The notes under the pieces: generated by a model | Told to the model about the DNA's origin: nothing | The model's database searches: none | Seen by the model: the letters and a program-made list of their open reading frames with translations, nothing else | In this document: positions 28,855 to 38,392 of the stretch, piece after piece | Layout: each line of letters starts with the position of its first letter | Position numbering within the stretch: the first letter of the stretch is position 1 | Made by a program: the position numbers and the translations under genes | Source of the DNA: Actinoallomurus bryophytorum | GTDB lineage: Bacteria > Actinomycetota > Actinomycetes > Streptosporangiales > Streptosporangiaceae | Assembly (NCBI RefSeq): GCF_006716425.1 | Contig: NZ_VFOZ01000001.1 | Location: 7,459,237-7,523,236 of the forward strand | Length of the DNA stretch: 64,000 nt | Reading direction: 5' to 3'

Positions 28855-30975
28855 TCAACTTCCCGTCGTCGAACCATGGCCGGTCACGTTCAGCTTCGTG
28901 AGGCTGGCGCGCGCCGCGGTCACGACACGGTCGGCCGTCAGGCCGAACTGCCGGTACAAGGTCTCGTAGTCGGCGGAGGCGCCGAAGTGCTCCAGGCTCA
29001 CGCTCTCGCCGGCGTCGCCGACGTAGGTGCGCCACCCGAGGGCGATGCCCGCCTCGACGGACACCCGCGCGCGTACGGACGGCGGCAGCACCTGCTGCTT
29101 GTACGCCTCGTCCTGCTCCTCGAACCACTCCACGGACGGCATCGAGACCACACGCGTCGGCGTGCCCTCACCCTCGAGGAGCGCACGGGCCTCGACGGCG
29201 ATCTGCACCTCACTGCCGGTGGCGATCAAGATGACGTCCGGCCGGCCGTTGGACGCGTCGGCCAGGACGTAGCCGCCCTTGGCCGTGCCCTCGGCCGAGG
29301 CGAACTCCGAACGGTCCCAGGTCGGGACCTTCTGCCTGGTGAGCGCCAGGCCCGCGGGACGGTCGGTGTTCTCGAGGATCGTCCGCCAGGCGACGGCCGT
29401 CTCGTTGGCGTCCGCGGGCCGTACGACGTCCAGTCCCGGGATCGCGCGCAGCGCCCACAGGTGTTCGACCGGCTGGTGCGTCGGCCCGTCCTCGCCGAGC
29501 CCGATCGAGTCGTGCGTCCACACATAGGTCACCGGCAGGTGCATCAGCGCCGCCAGGCGTACGGCCGGGCGCATGTAGTCGCTGAAGACCAGGAACGTGC
29601 CGCCGTACGGCCGGGTGCCGCCGTGCAGGGCGATGCCGTTCATGATCGAGCCCATGCCGTGCTCACGGATGCCGAAGTGCAGCGTGCGGCCGTAGGGGCC
29701 ACCCGGGAAGTCCTTGGTCTGGTACTCCTCGGGAATGAAGGACGGCTCGCCCTTCATCGTGGTGTTGTTGCTGCCCGCCAGGTCGGCCGAGCCGCCCCAC
29801 AGCTCCGGGAGCACCGGCCCGATCGCGGCAAGGACCTCACCGGAGGCCGCGCGGGTCGCGACGCCCTTGCCGGCCTCGAACTCCGGCAGCTTGGCGGTCC
29901 AGCCGTCGGGCAGGCGGCGCGCGCGGATGCGGTCGAAGTCCGACGCCCGCTCCGGGTTGGCCTCACGCCAGGACTCATAGCGCTTGTTCCACTGGGCGTG
30001 CGCCTCACGGCCGCGCTCGATCACCTTGCGTGCGTGCTCGAGCACGTCGTCGGCGACGTCGAAGGTCTTGTCCGGGTTCAGGCCGAGCACCCGCTTGGTG
30101 GCCGCGACCTCGTCGGCGCCGAGTGCCGCGCCGTGCGCCTTGCCGGTGTTCTGCAGCTTGGGCGCCGGCCAGCCGATGATGGTGCGCAGGGAGATCAGCG
30201 ACGGCCGTCCGGTCTCCTCCCTGGCGGCCAGCAGCGCCTGGTGGAGGGCCTCGGGGTCCTCCTTGTACTCGCCACCGGCGGTCCAGTCGATCCGCTGGAC
30301 GTGCCAGCCGTACGCCTCGTAGCGCGCGGCGACGTCCTCGGACTTGGCGATCTGGGTGTCGTCCTCGATGGAGATGTGGTTGTCGTCGTAGATGACGATG
30401 AGGTTGCCGAGCTTCTGGTGGCCCGCGAGGGAGCTGACCTCGTGGCTGATGCCCTCTTCGATGTCACCGTCGGAGGCGATCGCGTAGATGTGGTGGTCGA
30501 ACGGGCTGTCGCCGGGGGAGGCGTCCGGGTCGAACAGGCCGCGCTCGCGGCGCGCCGCCATCGCCATGCCGACCGCGTTGCCGAGGCCCTGGCCCAGCGG
30601 TCCGGTGGTGGTCTCGACACCGATGGTGTGGCCGTGCTCGGGGTGACCCGGGGTGAGGCTGCCCCACTTGCGGAGCGACCTGAGGTCATCGAGTGTCAGG
30701 CCGTAGCCGGACAGGTAGAGCTGGATGTACAGCGTCAGGCTGCTGTGGCCCGCGGACAGCACGAAGCGGTCGCGCCCGGTCCAGCCGGGGTCGGTGGGGT
30801 CGTTCTCCAGCAGCCGCTGGAAAAGAAGATAGGCGGCCGGTGCCAGGCTCATCGCGGTCCCGGGATGACCCGAGCCCGCCTCCTCGACGGCGTCCATGGC
30901 GAGCGCGCGGACCGTGTCCACGGCCCTGTCGTCCAGCTCGGTCCATGCGAAGGTGTTGTCGGAATCCGTACTCAC
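28855..30975 (-). CDS. tkt: Transketolase
   Basis: Thiamine-diphosphate enzyme of the non-oxidative pentose phosphate path. Key parts: GSGHPGTAMSLAPAAYLLF, GHSSLTLYIQLYLSGYGL, PGHPEHGHTIGVETTTGPLG, the TPP motif SDGDIEEGISHEV, and the pyrimidine-domain block FGIREHGMGSIMNGIALHGG. GTG at 30975 (VSTDSDNTFAW) gives 706 residues and has GGAGC five bases upstream; an ATG eleven codons earlier is the alternative. First gene of tkt-tal-pgi. Confidence 0.96.
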   Translation of the reverse strand: MSTDSDNTFAWTELDDRAVDTVRALAMDAVEEAGSGHPGTAMSLAPAAYLLFQRLLENDPTDPGWTGRDRFVLSAGHSSLTLYIQLYLSGYGLTLDDLRSLRKWGSLTPGHPEHGHTIGVETTTGPLGQGLGNAVGMAMAARRERGLFDPDASPGDSPFDHHIYAIASDGDIEEGISHEVSSLAGHQKLGNLIVIYDDNHISIEDDTQIAKSEDVAARYEAYGWHVQRIDWTAGGEYKEDPEALHQALLAAREETGRPSLISLRTIIGWPAPKLQNTGKAHGAALGADEVAATKRVLGLNPDKTFDVADDVLEHARKVIERGREAHAQWNKRYESWREANPERASDFDRIRARRLPDGWTAKLPEFEAGKGVATRAASGEVLAAIGPVLPELWGGSADLAGSNNTTMKGEPSFIPEEYQTKDFPGGPYGRTLHFGIREHGMGSIMNGIALHGGTRPYGGTFLVFSDYMRPAVRLAALMHLPVTYVWTHDSIGLGEDGPTHQPVEHLWALRAIPGLDVVRPADANETAVAWRTILENTDRPAGLALTRQKVPTWDRSEFASAEGTAKGGYVLADASNGRPDVILIATGSEVQIAVEARALLEGEGTPTRVVSMPSVEWFEEQDEAYKQQVLPPSVRARVSVEAGIALGWRTYVGDAGESVSLEHFGASADYETLYRQFGLTADRVVTAARASLTKLNVTGHGSTTGS

Positions 30976-31345
30976 GAGACGCTCCAGGCTCCTCTCGGCT
31001 ACATGCATGCCCCCCGCGACCGCCCTCTGGGGCGAAAGAACACCGTGGTCTGGCCACTCTGGGGTCTTCAGCGAGCCTATCGCCCGGAGATATCACCGGA
31101 TGCGGGAGTCCAGGTTCCTTAACGGCAGGCTTCTCTTCCGCATTTCCCCCGATTCCGCCCTTCAACCCCGCGCCGTACGGTGGGTCGGCCCACCCCGGTG
31201 AGGGGGTGTGCGTACACCGGGACTACAGTGATGTCGCGGCCGGTGCCGGTGATGCATAGGGCCCGGAATTAACCCAAGTGGCAGTAAAGATTCGAGGATT
31301 AGTCACAGTGCCCCTTCATGTCGCGAACGCGCCGGTGGACGTCCC
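30976..31345. promoter_or_regulatory. Divergent promoter region between tkt and ctaB
   Basis: This 370-bp gap holds the promoters of both genes. A TACAGT box near 31225 could be the ctaB -10. Two short inverted repeats stand out: GGTGGG-TCGG-CCCACC at 31179-31194 and GGTGT-GCGT-ACACC at 31205-31218. These may be operators; the regulators are unknown. Confidence 0.4.
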
Positions 31346-32290
31346 GTGACGGTGGTCATCAACCGCCCCGTCCGGACGCCTACGCCGGCGGCTCCCGGCC
31401 GCCGTCCGCTCGGCGCGCTCCTGCGTGCCTACGTGGCGCTGACGAAGCCCCGGATCATCGAGCTGCTGCTGATCACCACGCTGCCGGTGATGTTCCTCGC
31501 CGCCGGAGGCCTCCCGCCGCTGTGGCCGGTCGTCGCGACGCTCACGGGCGGCATGCTCTCGGCCGGCAGCGCCAACGCGCTCAACTGCTACATCGACCGC
31601 GACATCGACGCCAAGATGCGCCGTACGCGGCGCAGGCCGCTGCCGATGGTGCAGGTGTCGCCGCGCGAGACCCTGATCTTCGGCACCGTCCTCGCGGTGC
31701 TCTCGACGGCCTTCCTCGGCCTGGCGCTCAACTGGCTCGCCGCCGGCATGTCGGTCTTCGCGATCCTGTTCTACGTCTTCGTCTACTCCCTGCTGCTCAA
31801 GCGGCGCACCTCCCAGAACGTCGTGTGGGGCGGCATCGCCGGCTGCATGCCCGTCATGATCGGCTGGTCGGCGCTGACCGACAGCCTGTCCTGGACGCCC
31901 GTGGTGCTGTTCCTGGTGGTGTTCTTCTGGACGCCGCCGCACACCTGGACGCTCGCCATGCGCTACCGCGACGACTACGCCGCCGCGAACGTCCCGATGC
32001 TGCCGGTGGTGGCCACCGAACGCCGCGTGGCGATCGAGGTCATCGTCTACACGTGGGTGACCCTGGCCTGCTCGCTGGCCCTGTGGCCGGTCGCGCACAC
32101 GACGATCTTCTACCCGATCGTCGCGGCACTGCTCGGCGTGGTCTCTCTCACGGAGGCCTTCCGGCTGCTGGGCCGGGTGCGCGCGGGAGCGACCGGCGCT
32201 CTGCTCAAGCCGATGCGCTACTTCCACCTGTCGAACGCCTACCTCGCGCTGCTGTTCCTCGCCGTCGCGATCGACCCGCTCCTCCACTGA
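31346..32290 (+). CDS. ctaB: Protoheme IX farnesyltransferase (heme o synthase)
   Basis: Membrane prenyltransferase that makes heme o for cytochrome oxidase. The 314-residue product has the UbiA-family aspartate motif [28 protein letters not shown], a second polar loop [18 protein letters not shown] and about eight to nine transmembrane helices; [19 protein letters not shown] is the usual N-terminal helix. GTG at 31346 is taken ([10 protein letters not shown]). The next step, heme A synthase, is encoded by ctaA 11 kb away in this window. Confidence 0.96.
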   Translation: MTVVINRPVRTPTPAAPGRRPLGALLRAYVALTKPRIIELLLITTLPVMFLAAGGLPPLWPVVATLTGGMLSAGSANALNCYIDRDIDAKMRRTRRRPLPMVQVSPRETLIFGTVLAVLSTAFLGLALNWLAAGMSVFAILFYVFVYSLLLKRRTSQNVVWGGIAGCMPVMIGWSALTDSLSWTPVVLFLVVFFWTPPHTWTLAMRYRDDYAAANVPMLPVVATERRVAIEVIVYTWVTLACSLALWPVAHTTIFYPIVAALLGVVSLTEAFRLLGRVRAGATGALLKPMRYFHLSNAYLALLFLAVAIDPLLH

Positions 32291-32306
32291 GGGTTACTGT
32301 CACGGC

Positions 32307-33542
32307 ATGGCGCGTGTTGACCCCAAGGCGGTCCTCGAAGGCCGCATGCCCGGACGAGCACCGCTCGGCCTGATCGTCGGACTCATCGTCTCGTCGCTCT
32401 GCGCGCTCATCGTGCTGGGCATCGACGCGCTCAACGGTGCTCCCTTCATCATCGGGTTCATCCTGGCGATCCTGCCGGTGCCGCTGCTCATCTCCCTGGT
32501 GCTCATGCTGGACCGGCTCGAACCCGAACCCTGGCGCGCCCTGGTGTTCGCCTTCATGTGGGGCGCGGGCGTCGCCGTGCTGGGGGCGCTGTTGCTCAAC
32601 ACCGCCGGCTATGAGCTGCTGACCAAACCGGTCTTCGGCGACCGCGGGGAGCTTGTCACCGCCTCCATCGGCGCCCCGCTGGTCGAGGAGTCGCTCAAGG
32701 GCGCCGTGCTGTTCGGGTTCCTGTGGTTCCGCCGCCACGAGCTCGACGGCCTGACCGACGGCATCATCTACGCCGCCATGGTCGCGCTCGGCTTCGCGAT
32801 GATGGAGAACATCGGCTACTACATGCGGGCGATCGACCAGCACAACCTCGAGGCCGTGTTCATCATGCGCGGGCTGATCTCCCCGTTCGGGCATCCGCTC
32901 TTCACCTCGATGACCGGGCTCGGGGTGGCGTACGCGGCGTTGCACCGTGGCGCCGCGCGCGTCGCCGCGCCCATCGCGGGCCTGTGCGGGGCGATGATCC
33001 TGCACGGCGCCTGGAACTTCTCGACCGCCTTCGGCCTCAAGGGCCTGACCGTCGCGTACGGCATAGATTTTTGCATCCTGGTCGGCCTGATCGTCATCGT
33101 GACCCACGAGCGGCGCCAGACCGTACGCCTCATCCGGCTGCATCTGCCGATGTACGCCTCGACCGGCCTCGTCACGCCGCAGGACGTCCACATGCTCGGC
33201 AACATCGGGTTGCGGCGCCGGGCCCGGCAGTGGGCCCGGATGGCCGGGGGCAACGGCGCCGCCCGCGCGATGGGCGACTACCAGCTGGCGGCGACCGAGC
33301 TCGCGCTGCTCCACCAGCGCGCCGAGCGCGGGGTGGCGGAGCCGGCCTGGTTCTACCGACGCCGGCTCGACCTGATGAACCTCATGCACGTGGCGCGTCA
33401 GGCCTTCCAGCTGCGGCCGACCCGCCCCCTCAGCCCGCCGTGGGCCGGGCCGGACCAGTCGGGCTTCCTGCAGCCGGGTCCCTCCTTCGGCCCGCCGCCT
33501 CCCGGCCCCTTCCGGCCGCAGGGCCCCTACGGCCCCGGCTGA
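32307..33542 (+). CDS. PrsW-family intramembrane metalloprotease
   Basis: The 411-residue protein has about eight hydrophobic segments and the PrsW metal motifs: VEESLKG (EExxK), MMENIGYY (ENxxY), SPFGHPLFTS and ILHGAWN with conserved histidines. PrsW enzymes cut anti-sigma factors or other membrane proteins within the bilayer. The long cytoplasmic tail (from about residue 270) ends in a proline-rich GPSFGPPPPGPF segment. The ATG follows a TACTGT -10-like box by six bases, without a ribosome site, so a leaderless start is likely. It lies 16 bp after ctaB. Confidence 0.88.
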   Translation: MARVDPKAVLEGRMPGRAPLGLIVGLIVSSLCALIVLGIDALNGAPFIIGFILAILPVPLLISLVLMLDRLEPEPWRALVFAFMWGAGVAVLGALLLNTAGYELLTKPVFGDRGELVTASIGAPLVEESLKGAVLFGFLWFRRHELDGLTDGIIYAAMVALGFAMMENIGYYMRAIDQHNLEAVFIMRGLISPFGHPLFTSMTGLGVAYAALHRGAARVAAPIAGLCGAMILHGAWNFSTAFGLKGLTVAYGIDFCILVGLIVIVTHERRQTVRLIRLHLPMYASTGLVTPQDVHMLGNIGLRRRARQWARMAGGNGAARAMGDYQLAATELALLHQRAERGVAEPAWFYRRRLDLMNLMHVARQAFQLRPTRPLSPPWAGPDQSGFLQPGPSFGPPPPGPFRPQGPYGPG

Positions 33543-33672
33543 GGCACGGCAGATCGCTCACCAGGCACCTTTACCGGCGTTCCGGCGCGGCGACCGGCGC
33601 AGGTGGCTTCCGTGCTGCGTATTGGCCGGTACCGGCCCTTGACTGGGCGGTCAAGGGGATCAACAATCCGAC

Positions 33673-33690
33673 CGTGACAACGTTGTCACG
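33673..33690. promoter_or_regulatory. LacI-type palindromic operator upstream of the GH92 gene
   Basis: CGTGACAACGTTGTCACG is a perfect 18-bp palindrome with the central CG expected of LacI-family operators. It is 68 bp before the GH92 start codon. No LacI gene lies nearby, so the regulator would act from elsewhere. Confidence 0.6.
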
Positions 33691-33758
33691 ATCGCGTTCT
33701 GTGGTGGCCCCCGCCAGCGCGGCCGGTGCCCTCTCGACCCGCCTGCAGAGGAGCAGCA

Positions 33759-36740
33759 GTGCTCAGACGTACGCGTAACCGCCTCGCAGGGATGCTCTGC
33801 CTGGCTCTCACCTCTCTGGCCCTGCCGGCACTCCCGGCGGCGGCGGCCGCGTTAGACCCGGCCTCCTACGTCAACCCGTTCGTGGGCACGCAGGACGGCG
33901 GACCCGACTTCGGCCACGGCGGCGGCGCCGGGATGGACTTCCCCGGCGCGGTGATGCCGTTCGGGATGATGCAGTGGAGCCCCGACACCGTCCGTACCTC
34001 CGGCGGCGGCTACAAGTACGAGGACAACCGCCTTCGCGGCTTCAGCATGACCCACATCTCCGGACCCGGCTGCACCGGAGCCCAGGACTTCCCGGTCATC
34101 CCCTTCTCCGGGCCGATCAAGAACTCGCCCGCGACGCACGGCACGGACTACGTCCAGACCTTCCAGCACGCCAACGAGCAGGCGTCACCCGGCTCGTACG
34201 CCATGACCACCGACACGGGCGTCAAGACGGAGCTGACCGCCACCCAGCGCGCCGGCGTGGCCAGGTTCACCTTCCCCGCCGACAAGGTGGGCACGCTGCT
34301 GCTCAACGTGACCGGCTCGATCAACGGTGTGGACGATGCCGAGGCCACCGTGAAGGGCAACACCGTCTACGGGTGGGCCAAGACCGGCGGCTTCTGCGGC
34401 TCCGACACGCGCTACTACGTGTACTTCCACGCTACGTTCGACCAGCCCTTCACGGCGTACGGCACCTGGAAGGACGACTCGGTCGAGCCCGGCGACGCGG
34501 ACGTACGCGGCAGGGCGCCGGCCAAGGTCCCGCAGCAGACCCAGAAGATCTTCGGACGGATCCACAACGGGCCCGAGGGCAGGCCCATACCGCCGTCCAC
34601 GGCGCGGCTCTCCGCGCAGGACGTCAACGTCAAGGGCCCCGGCTCCGGCGTCTACCTGCAGTTCGACACGAGCAGGAACAGGCCGGTGCAGATGCGCACC
34701 GGCCTGTCCTACGTGAGCGTCGACGGCGCCCGGCAGAACCTCGGCGCCGAGGTCGGGAACAAGGGGTACGCCGCGGTCAGCACCGCCGCGCACAAGGCCT
34801 GGGAGAAGCGGCTGCGCCAGATCAAGGTCGAGGGCGGCGCGGCCGACCCGCTGAGGACCTTCTACACGGCGCTCTACCACGCGATGCTCCAGCCCTACGT
34901 CTTCGACGACGCCGACGGCACCTACACCGGGTTCGACTTCCGCACCCACAAGGTCAAGAAGGGCCACCACCAGTACGCGACGTTCTCCGGCTGGGACATC
35001 TACCGCAGTGAGGCGCAGCTCATCGCCCTGCTCGCCCCGGACGTCGGGGCCGACATCGCCCAGTCGATGTACAACGACGCGCACTCGGTCGGGGACGTCT
35101 GGGACCGCTGGTCGCACCAGAACACCATCACCGGCGTCATGAACGGCGACCCGTACCACTCGATCATCTCGACCATGTACGCCTTCGGCGCGCGCGACTT
35201 CGACGCCGGCGGCGCGCTGGCCGCCATGGTCAAGGGCGCGAACCGGGTCGGCGAGGACAAGGCCACCGGCTACACCGAGCGGTCCGGGAACGCCGACTAC
35301 CTCAAGCTGGGGTACGTGCCGGGCGACCCGGCGACGACCCTGGAGTACGGCCTGGCCGACTTCGGCATCGCCCAGCTCGCCCAGCGGCTCGGCGAGAACG
35401 GCACGTACCAGGAGTTCATGAAGCGCTCGCACGCCTGGGAGACGATCTACAACCCGCTGAACGACTGGATCCAGCCGCGCTTCGGCGACGGTTCGTTCCT
35501 GTCCCCGTTCGACCCGGCCGACCCCGGCTGGTACGTCGAGGGCAACGGCTCGCAGTACCACTGGATGACCTACTCCGACGTCGCGGGACTGTTCGGCGCC
35601 ATGGGCGGCCGCGACAAGGCGGCCGGGCGGCTGGACACGTTCTTCACCGAGCTCAACGCCGGGTCGCAGAAGCCCTACGCCTATCTGGGCAACGAACCTT
35701 CGCTGCAGACGCCGTGGCTGTACGCCTGGGCCGGCCAGCCGTACAAGACCCAGGACGTGGTCGCGCGGGCCCGTACGAAGCTGTTCAAGCCCGGGCCGGA
35801 CGGCCTGGTCGGCAACGACGACCTCGGCACGATGTCGGCCTGGCGGGTGTTCGCCGGGCTCGGCATGTACCCCGCCATCCCGGGCCGCGCCGAGATGGTG
35901 CTGAACAGCCCGGAGTTCCCCAAGATCACGGTGAGACGGTCGAGCGGCCAGAAGATCACGATCAACGCGCCCGGGGCCTCCGACGCGAACTACTACGTGC
36001 GGTCGCTCAAGGTCGGAGGGAAGGCGACCACGCGCGCCTGGCTGCCGGAGTCCTTCGTCGCCTCCGGCGGGAGGCTGGACTTCACGATGGGCGCCCAGCC
36101 GAACACCGCGTTCGGCAGCGACCCGGGCGACGCGCCGCCCTCGTTCGGCACGGGGGCGAAGCCCTACCTGTCGGCGATCTCGCCCGGGATGACCTCGCTC
36201 GAACCCGGTGAGTCGGCCGAGGCGACCCTGCGCGTACAGGCGATCGGCAAGGGCGGCACGGTCACCTGGACGGCCAAGCCGCCCGACGGCATCACCGTGA
36301 CGCCGTCATCGGGCACGCTGGAGGTCGCCGACGCCGGCCGCGCCGACCAGAAGGTGACCGTCTCGGTGGCCGCCGGCACCAAGCCGGACTACTACTCGGT
36401 GCCGTTCGAGCTCACCGCGTCGGGCGCCTCGGTCGGGGCGAGCGGGATGACGATCAACGTCGCCCGGCGCGGCACGATCGAGTGGTACCAGAACAACGCC
36501 GGCATCTCCGACGACGGCAAGGCCGGGCAGGCCAACTTCGACGGCGGCGGCTGGAGCTACTCGGCCCAGGCGCTCGCCGCGGAGGGCCTCAAGGCCGGGC
36601 AGCCGGTCGCGTGGAACGGTTTCACCTTCACCTGGCCGAACCGCAGACCCGGTCAGCTCGACAACGTGCAGGCGAGCGGCCAGGTGGTCGACCTGCCGAG
36701 CGCTCCCGCGGGCGTTCCTGGGGGCGGGCGGCAACGGTGA
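33759..36740 (+). CDS. Secreted GH92 alpha-mannosidase, C-terminus frameshifted
   Basis: GH92 enzymes are calcium-dependent exo-alpha-mannosidases. A signal peptide (VLRRTRNRLAGMLCLALTSL, cleavage near AAAAA) is followed by YVNPFVGTQDGGPDFGHGGG, PFGMMQWSPDT, FSMTHISGPGCTGAQDFP, the block YATFSGWDIYRSEAQL and TYSDVAGLFGAMGG, all typical of the family. After about residue 800 an NEW3-like all-beta domain follows (ISPGMTSLEPGESAEATLRV). The GTG at 33759 has AGAGGAG five bases upstream. The frame ends at 36740 in PAGVPGGGRQR, which is not family-like: the expected sequence continues in another frame from about 36712 to 37035. Either the gene lost bases recently or the sequence has an error. Substrates could be fungal or yeast mannan. 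Confidence 0.9.
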   Translation: MLRRTRNRLAGMLCLALTSLALPALPAAAAALDPASYVNPFVGTQDGGPDFGHGGGAGMDFPGAVMPFGMMQWSPDTVRTSGGGYKYEDNRLRGFSMTHISGPGCTGAQDFPVIPFSGPIKNSPATHGTDYVQTFQHANEQASPGSYAMTTDTGVKTELTATQRAGVARFTFPADKVGTLLLNVTGSINGVDDAEATVKGNTVYGWAKTGGFCGSDTRYYVYFHATFDQPFTAYGTWKDDSVEPGDADVRGRAPAKVPQQTQKIFGRIHNGPEGRPIPPSTARLSAQDVNVKGPGSGVYLQFDTSRNRPVQMRTGLSYVSVDGARQNLGAEVGNKGYAAVSTAAHKAWEKRLRQIKVEGGAADPLRTFYTALYHAMLQPYVFDDADGTYTGFDFRTHKVKKGHHQYATFSGWDIYRSEAQLIALLAPDVGADIAQSMYNDAHSVGDVWDRWSHQNTITGVMNGDPYHSIISTMYAFGARDFDAGGALAAMVKGANRVGEDKATGYTERSGNADYLKLGYVPGDPATTLEYGLADFGIAQLAQRLGENGTYQEFMKRSHAWETIYNPLNDWIQPRFGDGSFLSPFDPADPGWYVEGNGSQYHWMTYSDVAGLFGAMGGRDKAAGRLDTFFTELNAGSQKPYAYLGNEPSLQTPWLYAWAGQPYKTQDVVARARTKLFKPGPDGLVGNDDLGTMSAWRVFAGLGMYPAIPGRAEMVLNSPEFPKITVRRSSGQKITINAPGASDANYYVRSLKVGGKATTRAWLPESFVASGGRLDFTMGAQPNTAFGSDPGDAPPSFGTGAKPYLSAISPGMTSLEPGESAEATLRVQAIGKGGTVTWTAKPPDGITVTPSSGTLEVADAGRADQKVTVSVAAGTKPDYYSVPFELTASGASVGASGMTINVARRGTIEWYQNNAGISDDGKAGQANFDGGGWSYSAQALAAEGLKAGQPVAWNGFTFTWPNRRPGQLDNVQASGQVVDLPSAPAGVPGGGRQR

Positions 36741-37035
36741 CGCGCCGTCCACGGTCACGATCACCTACACCGACGGGTCGACGGCCTCCAGTGCGCTGGA
36801 GTTCAGCGACTGGGCGCTCGGCGCCGACGCGTACCCGCCGAAGTACGGCAACGAGACCGTCGCCAAGACGCCGTACCGCAACACCTCCGACGGAGGGAAG
36901 CAGGAGATCAACATCTACGTGTTCGGCGCCACGCCGATCGGTCTCGACCCGTCCAAGCAGGTCAAGAGCGTCACGCTCAACGCGCCCAAGGCGGGTTCGG
37001 GCACGCTGCACGTGTTCGCCTGGGCCTTCGCCTGA
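36712..37035 (+). pseudogene. Out-of-frame C-terminal part of the GH92 mannosidase
   Basis: Reading from 36712 gives AFLGAGGNGDAPSTVTITYT, then a beta-rich domain with SALEFSDWALGADAYPPKYG and a natural stop at 37033-37035 after LHVFAWAFA. This matches the tail usually found after the NEW3 domain of actinobacterial GH92 proteins. It has no start codon of its own and joins the main frame only if the reading frame changes between about 36700 and 36712. Both halves are otherwise free of stops, so the change is recent or a sequencing error. Confidence 0.75.
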
Positions 37036-37058
37036 CCTTTACCGGGCCGATGTGGTGC

Positions 37059-37099
37059 GGGGTGCCCCGTCTGTGGTTCTTCACGAGGCGGGGCACCCC
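37059..37099. terminator. Bidirectional terminator between the GH92 gene and the E2 gene
   Basis: GGGGTGCCCCG (37059-37069) pairs with CGGGGCACCCC (37089-37099) around a 19-base loop. It sits between two convergent genes and can serve both. Confidence 0.8.
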
Positions 37100-37114
37100 T
37101 GCTTTTCGGGCCGC

Positions 37115-38380
37115 TCAGGCGACGATGCGGAAAGGGTTCTCCAGCAGGTCGGTGAGCTGGCCGAGGAACGCCGCGCCGGTCGCGCCGTCACAGGCGCGGT
37201 GGTCGATCGACAGCGTCAGGGTCATCCGGTCGCGAGGGATGACCTCGCCATCGCGGAAGACCACGTCCTTGCGGGTCGCGCCGACGGCCAGGATGGCCGC
37301 CTCGGGCGGGTTGATGACGGCCGTGAAGGCGTCCACGCCGAACATGCCCAGGTTGCTCACGGTGAACGTGCCGCCGGACATCTCCTGCGGGGTGAGCCGC
37401 TGCTCGCGTGCCCGTCCCGCGAGCTCACGCGTCTCGGCGCCGAGCTGGGAGACGCTCTTGCGGTCCGCGTCCCTGATCACGGGGACGACCAGTCCCTCTT
37501 CCAGCGCGACCGCCACGCCGATGTGCACCCGCTTGTGCACGAGGAGAGCTTCCTCGGTGAAGGAGACGTTCAGGACGGGGTTGGCACGCAGTGCCGTGGC
37601 GCAGGCCTTCACGATCAGGTCGTTGACGCTGACCTTGGCGGGTGCCAGTGCGGTGTTGAGAGTGGCGCGGAAGGCGAGCAGCTCCTCCACGTCGACGACG
37701 CGCGTCAGGTAGAAGTGCGGCGCCGTGCGCATGCTCTCGGCGAGGCGGCGCGCGGTCACCTTGCGGATCCGGCTCAGCGGCACCTGCTCGGTGTCCGCGT
37801 CCTGCGGGCGTGCGGCCTCGGCGGGCGCCGTCGCGGCGGGCGGAGCGGACGGCGGGGCGGGGGGCACCACGGCCTGGGTGGACAGGACGGCGGTCTGCAG
37901 GGTCGCCGCCTCCACGTCCGCCCGGATGATGCGGCCGCCGGGGCCGGACCCCGTCAGCGTGGTGAGGTCGACACCGTTCTCCCGTGCGATACGCCGTGCG
38001 AGCGGCGACGACGGCGGCCGTGAACGGCCGTTCCGCGCCGCCGGCACCTCGGCGGCCGGGGCCGCGGGCTCGGTACGGACGGGGGTGCCGTTCGCGGCCG
38101 GAGCCTGGGCGGGCGCCTCGGCGGGTGCGGCCGCCGGCGCGGATCCGTCGGTCACCAGGACCGCGATCGGGGTGCCGATCGTGGCCGAGCCTCCCTCGGC
38201 GACGAGGATCTCGCCGAGGACGCCGTCCTCGTACGCCTCGTACTCCATCAGGGCCTTGTCGGTCTCGATGTCGACGAGCGCGTCACCCGCGGAGACCTTG
38301 TCGCCGGGCTTCTTGTGCCACGAGCTGACGACGCCTTCCTCCATGGTGTCGGACAGGCGCGGCATGAGGATTTCGGACAT
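37115..38380 (-). CDS. Dihydrolipoamide acyltransferase (E2) of a 2-oxoacid dehydrogenase complex
   Basis: The 421-residue product has one lipoyl domain (MPRLSDTMEEGVVSSWHKKPG, with lipoyl lysine in VDIETDKALMEYEA near residue 43), an Ala/Pro/Glu-rich linker, a peripheral-subunit-binding domain (SSPLARRIARENGVDLTTL) and a catalytic domain ending with DHRACDGATGAAFL, where His and Asp are catalytic. It transfers acetyl or branched acyl groups to CoA. Third gene of the operon; no E3 (lipoamide dehydrogenase) gene follows. The E1 partners look most like pyruvate dehydrogenase. Confidence 0.93.
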   Translation of the reverse strand: MSEILMPRLSDTMEEGVVSSWHKKPGDKVSAGDALVDIETDKALMEYEAYEDGVLGEILVAEGGSATIGTPIAVLVTDGSAPAAAPAEAPAQAPAANGTPVRTEPAAPAAEVPAARNGRSRPPSSPLARRIARENGVDLTTLTGSGPGGRIIRADVEAATLQTAVLSTQAVVPPAPPSAPPAATAPAEAARPQDADTEQVPLSRIRKVTARRLAESMRTAPHFYLTRVVDVEELLAFRATLNTALAPAKVSVNDLIVKACATALRANPVLNVSFTEEALLVHKRVHIGVAVALEEGLVVPVIRDADRKSVSQLGAETRELAGRAREQRLTPQEMSGGTFTVSNLGMFGVDAFTAVINPPEAAILAVGATRKDVVFRDGEVIPRDRMTLTLSIDHRACDGATGAAFLGQLTDLLENPFRIVA

Positions 38381-38392
38381 GGACTGGACTTC

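Noticed and set aside
28846..31122. Plus-strand open frame of 758 codons
   Set aside because: Antisense to tkt, which has complete catalytic motifs; the translation is Arg/Ala/Gly/Val-rich noise.
36482..38023. Plus-strand open frame of 513 codons
   Set aside because: It runs through the GH92 tail and antisense to the E2 gene in a third frame; not the continuation of the mannosidase, which is in the frame starting at 36712.
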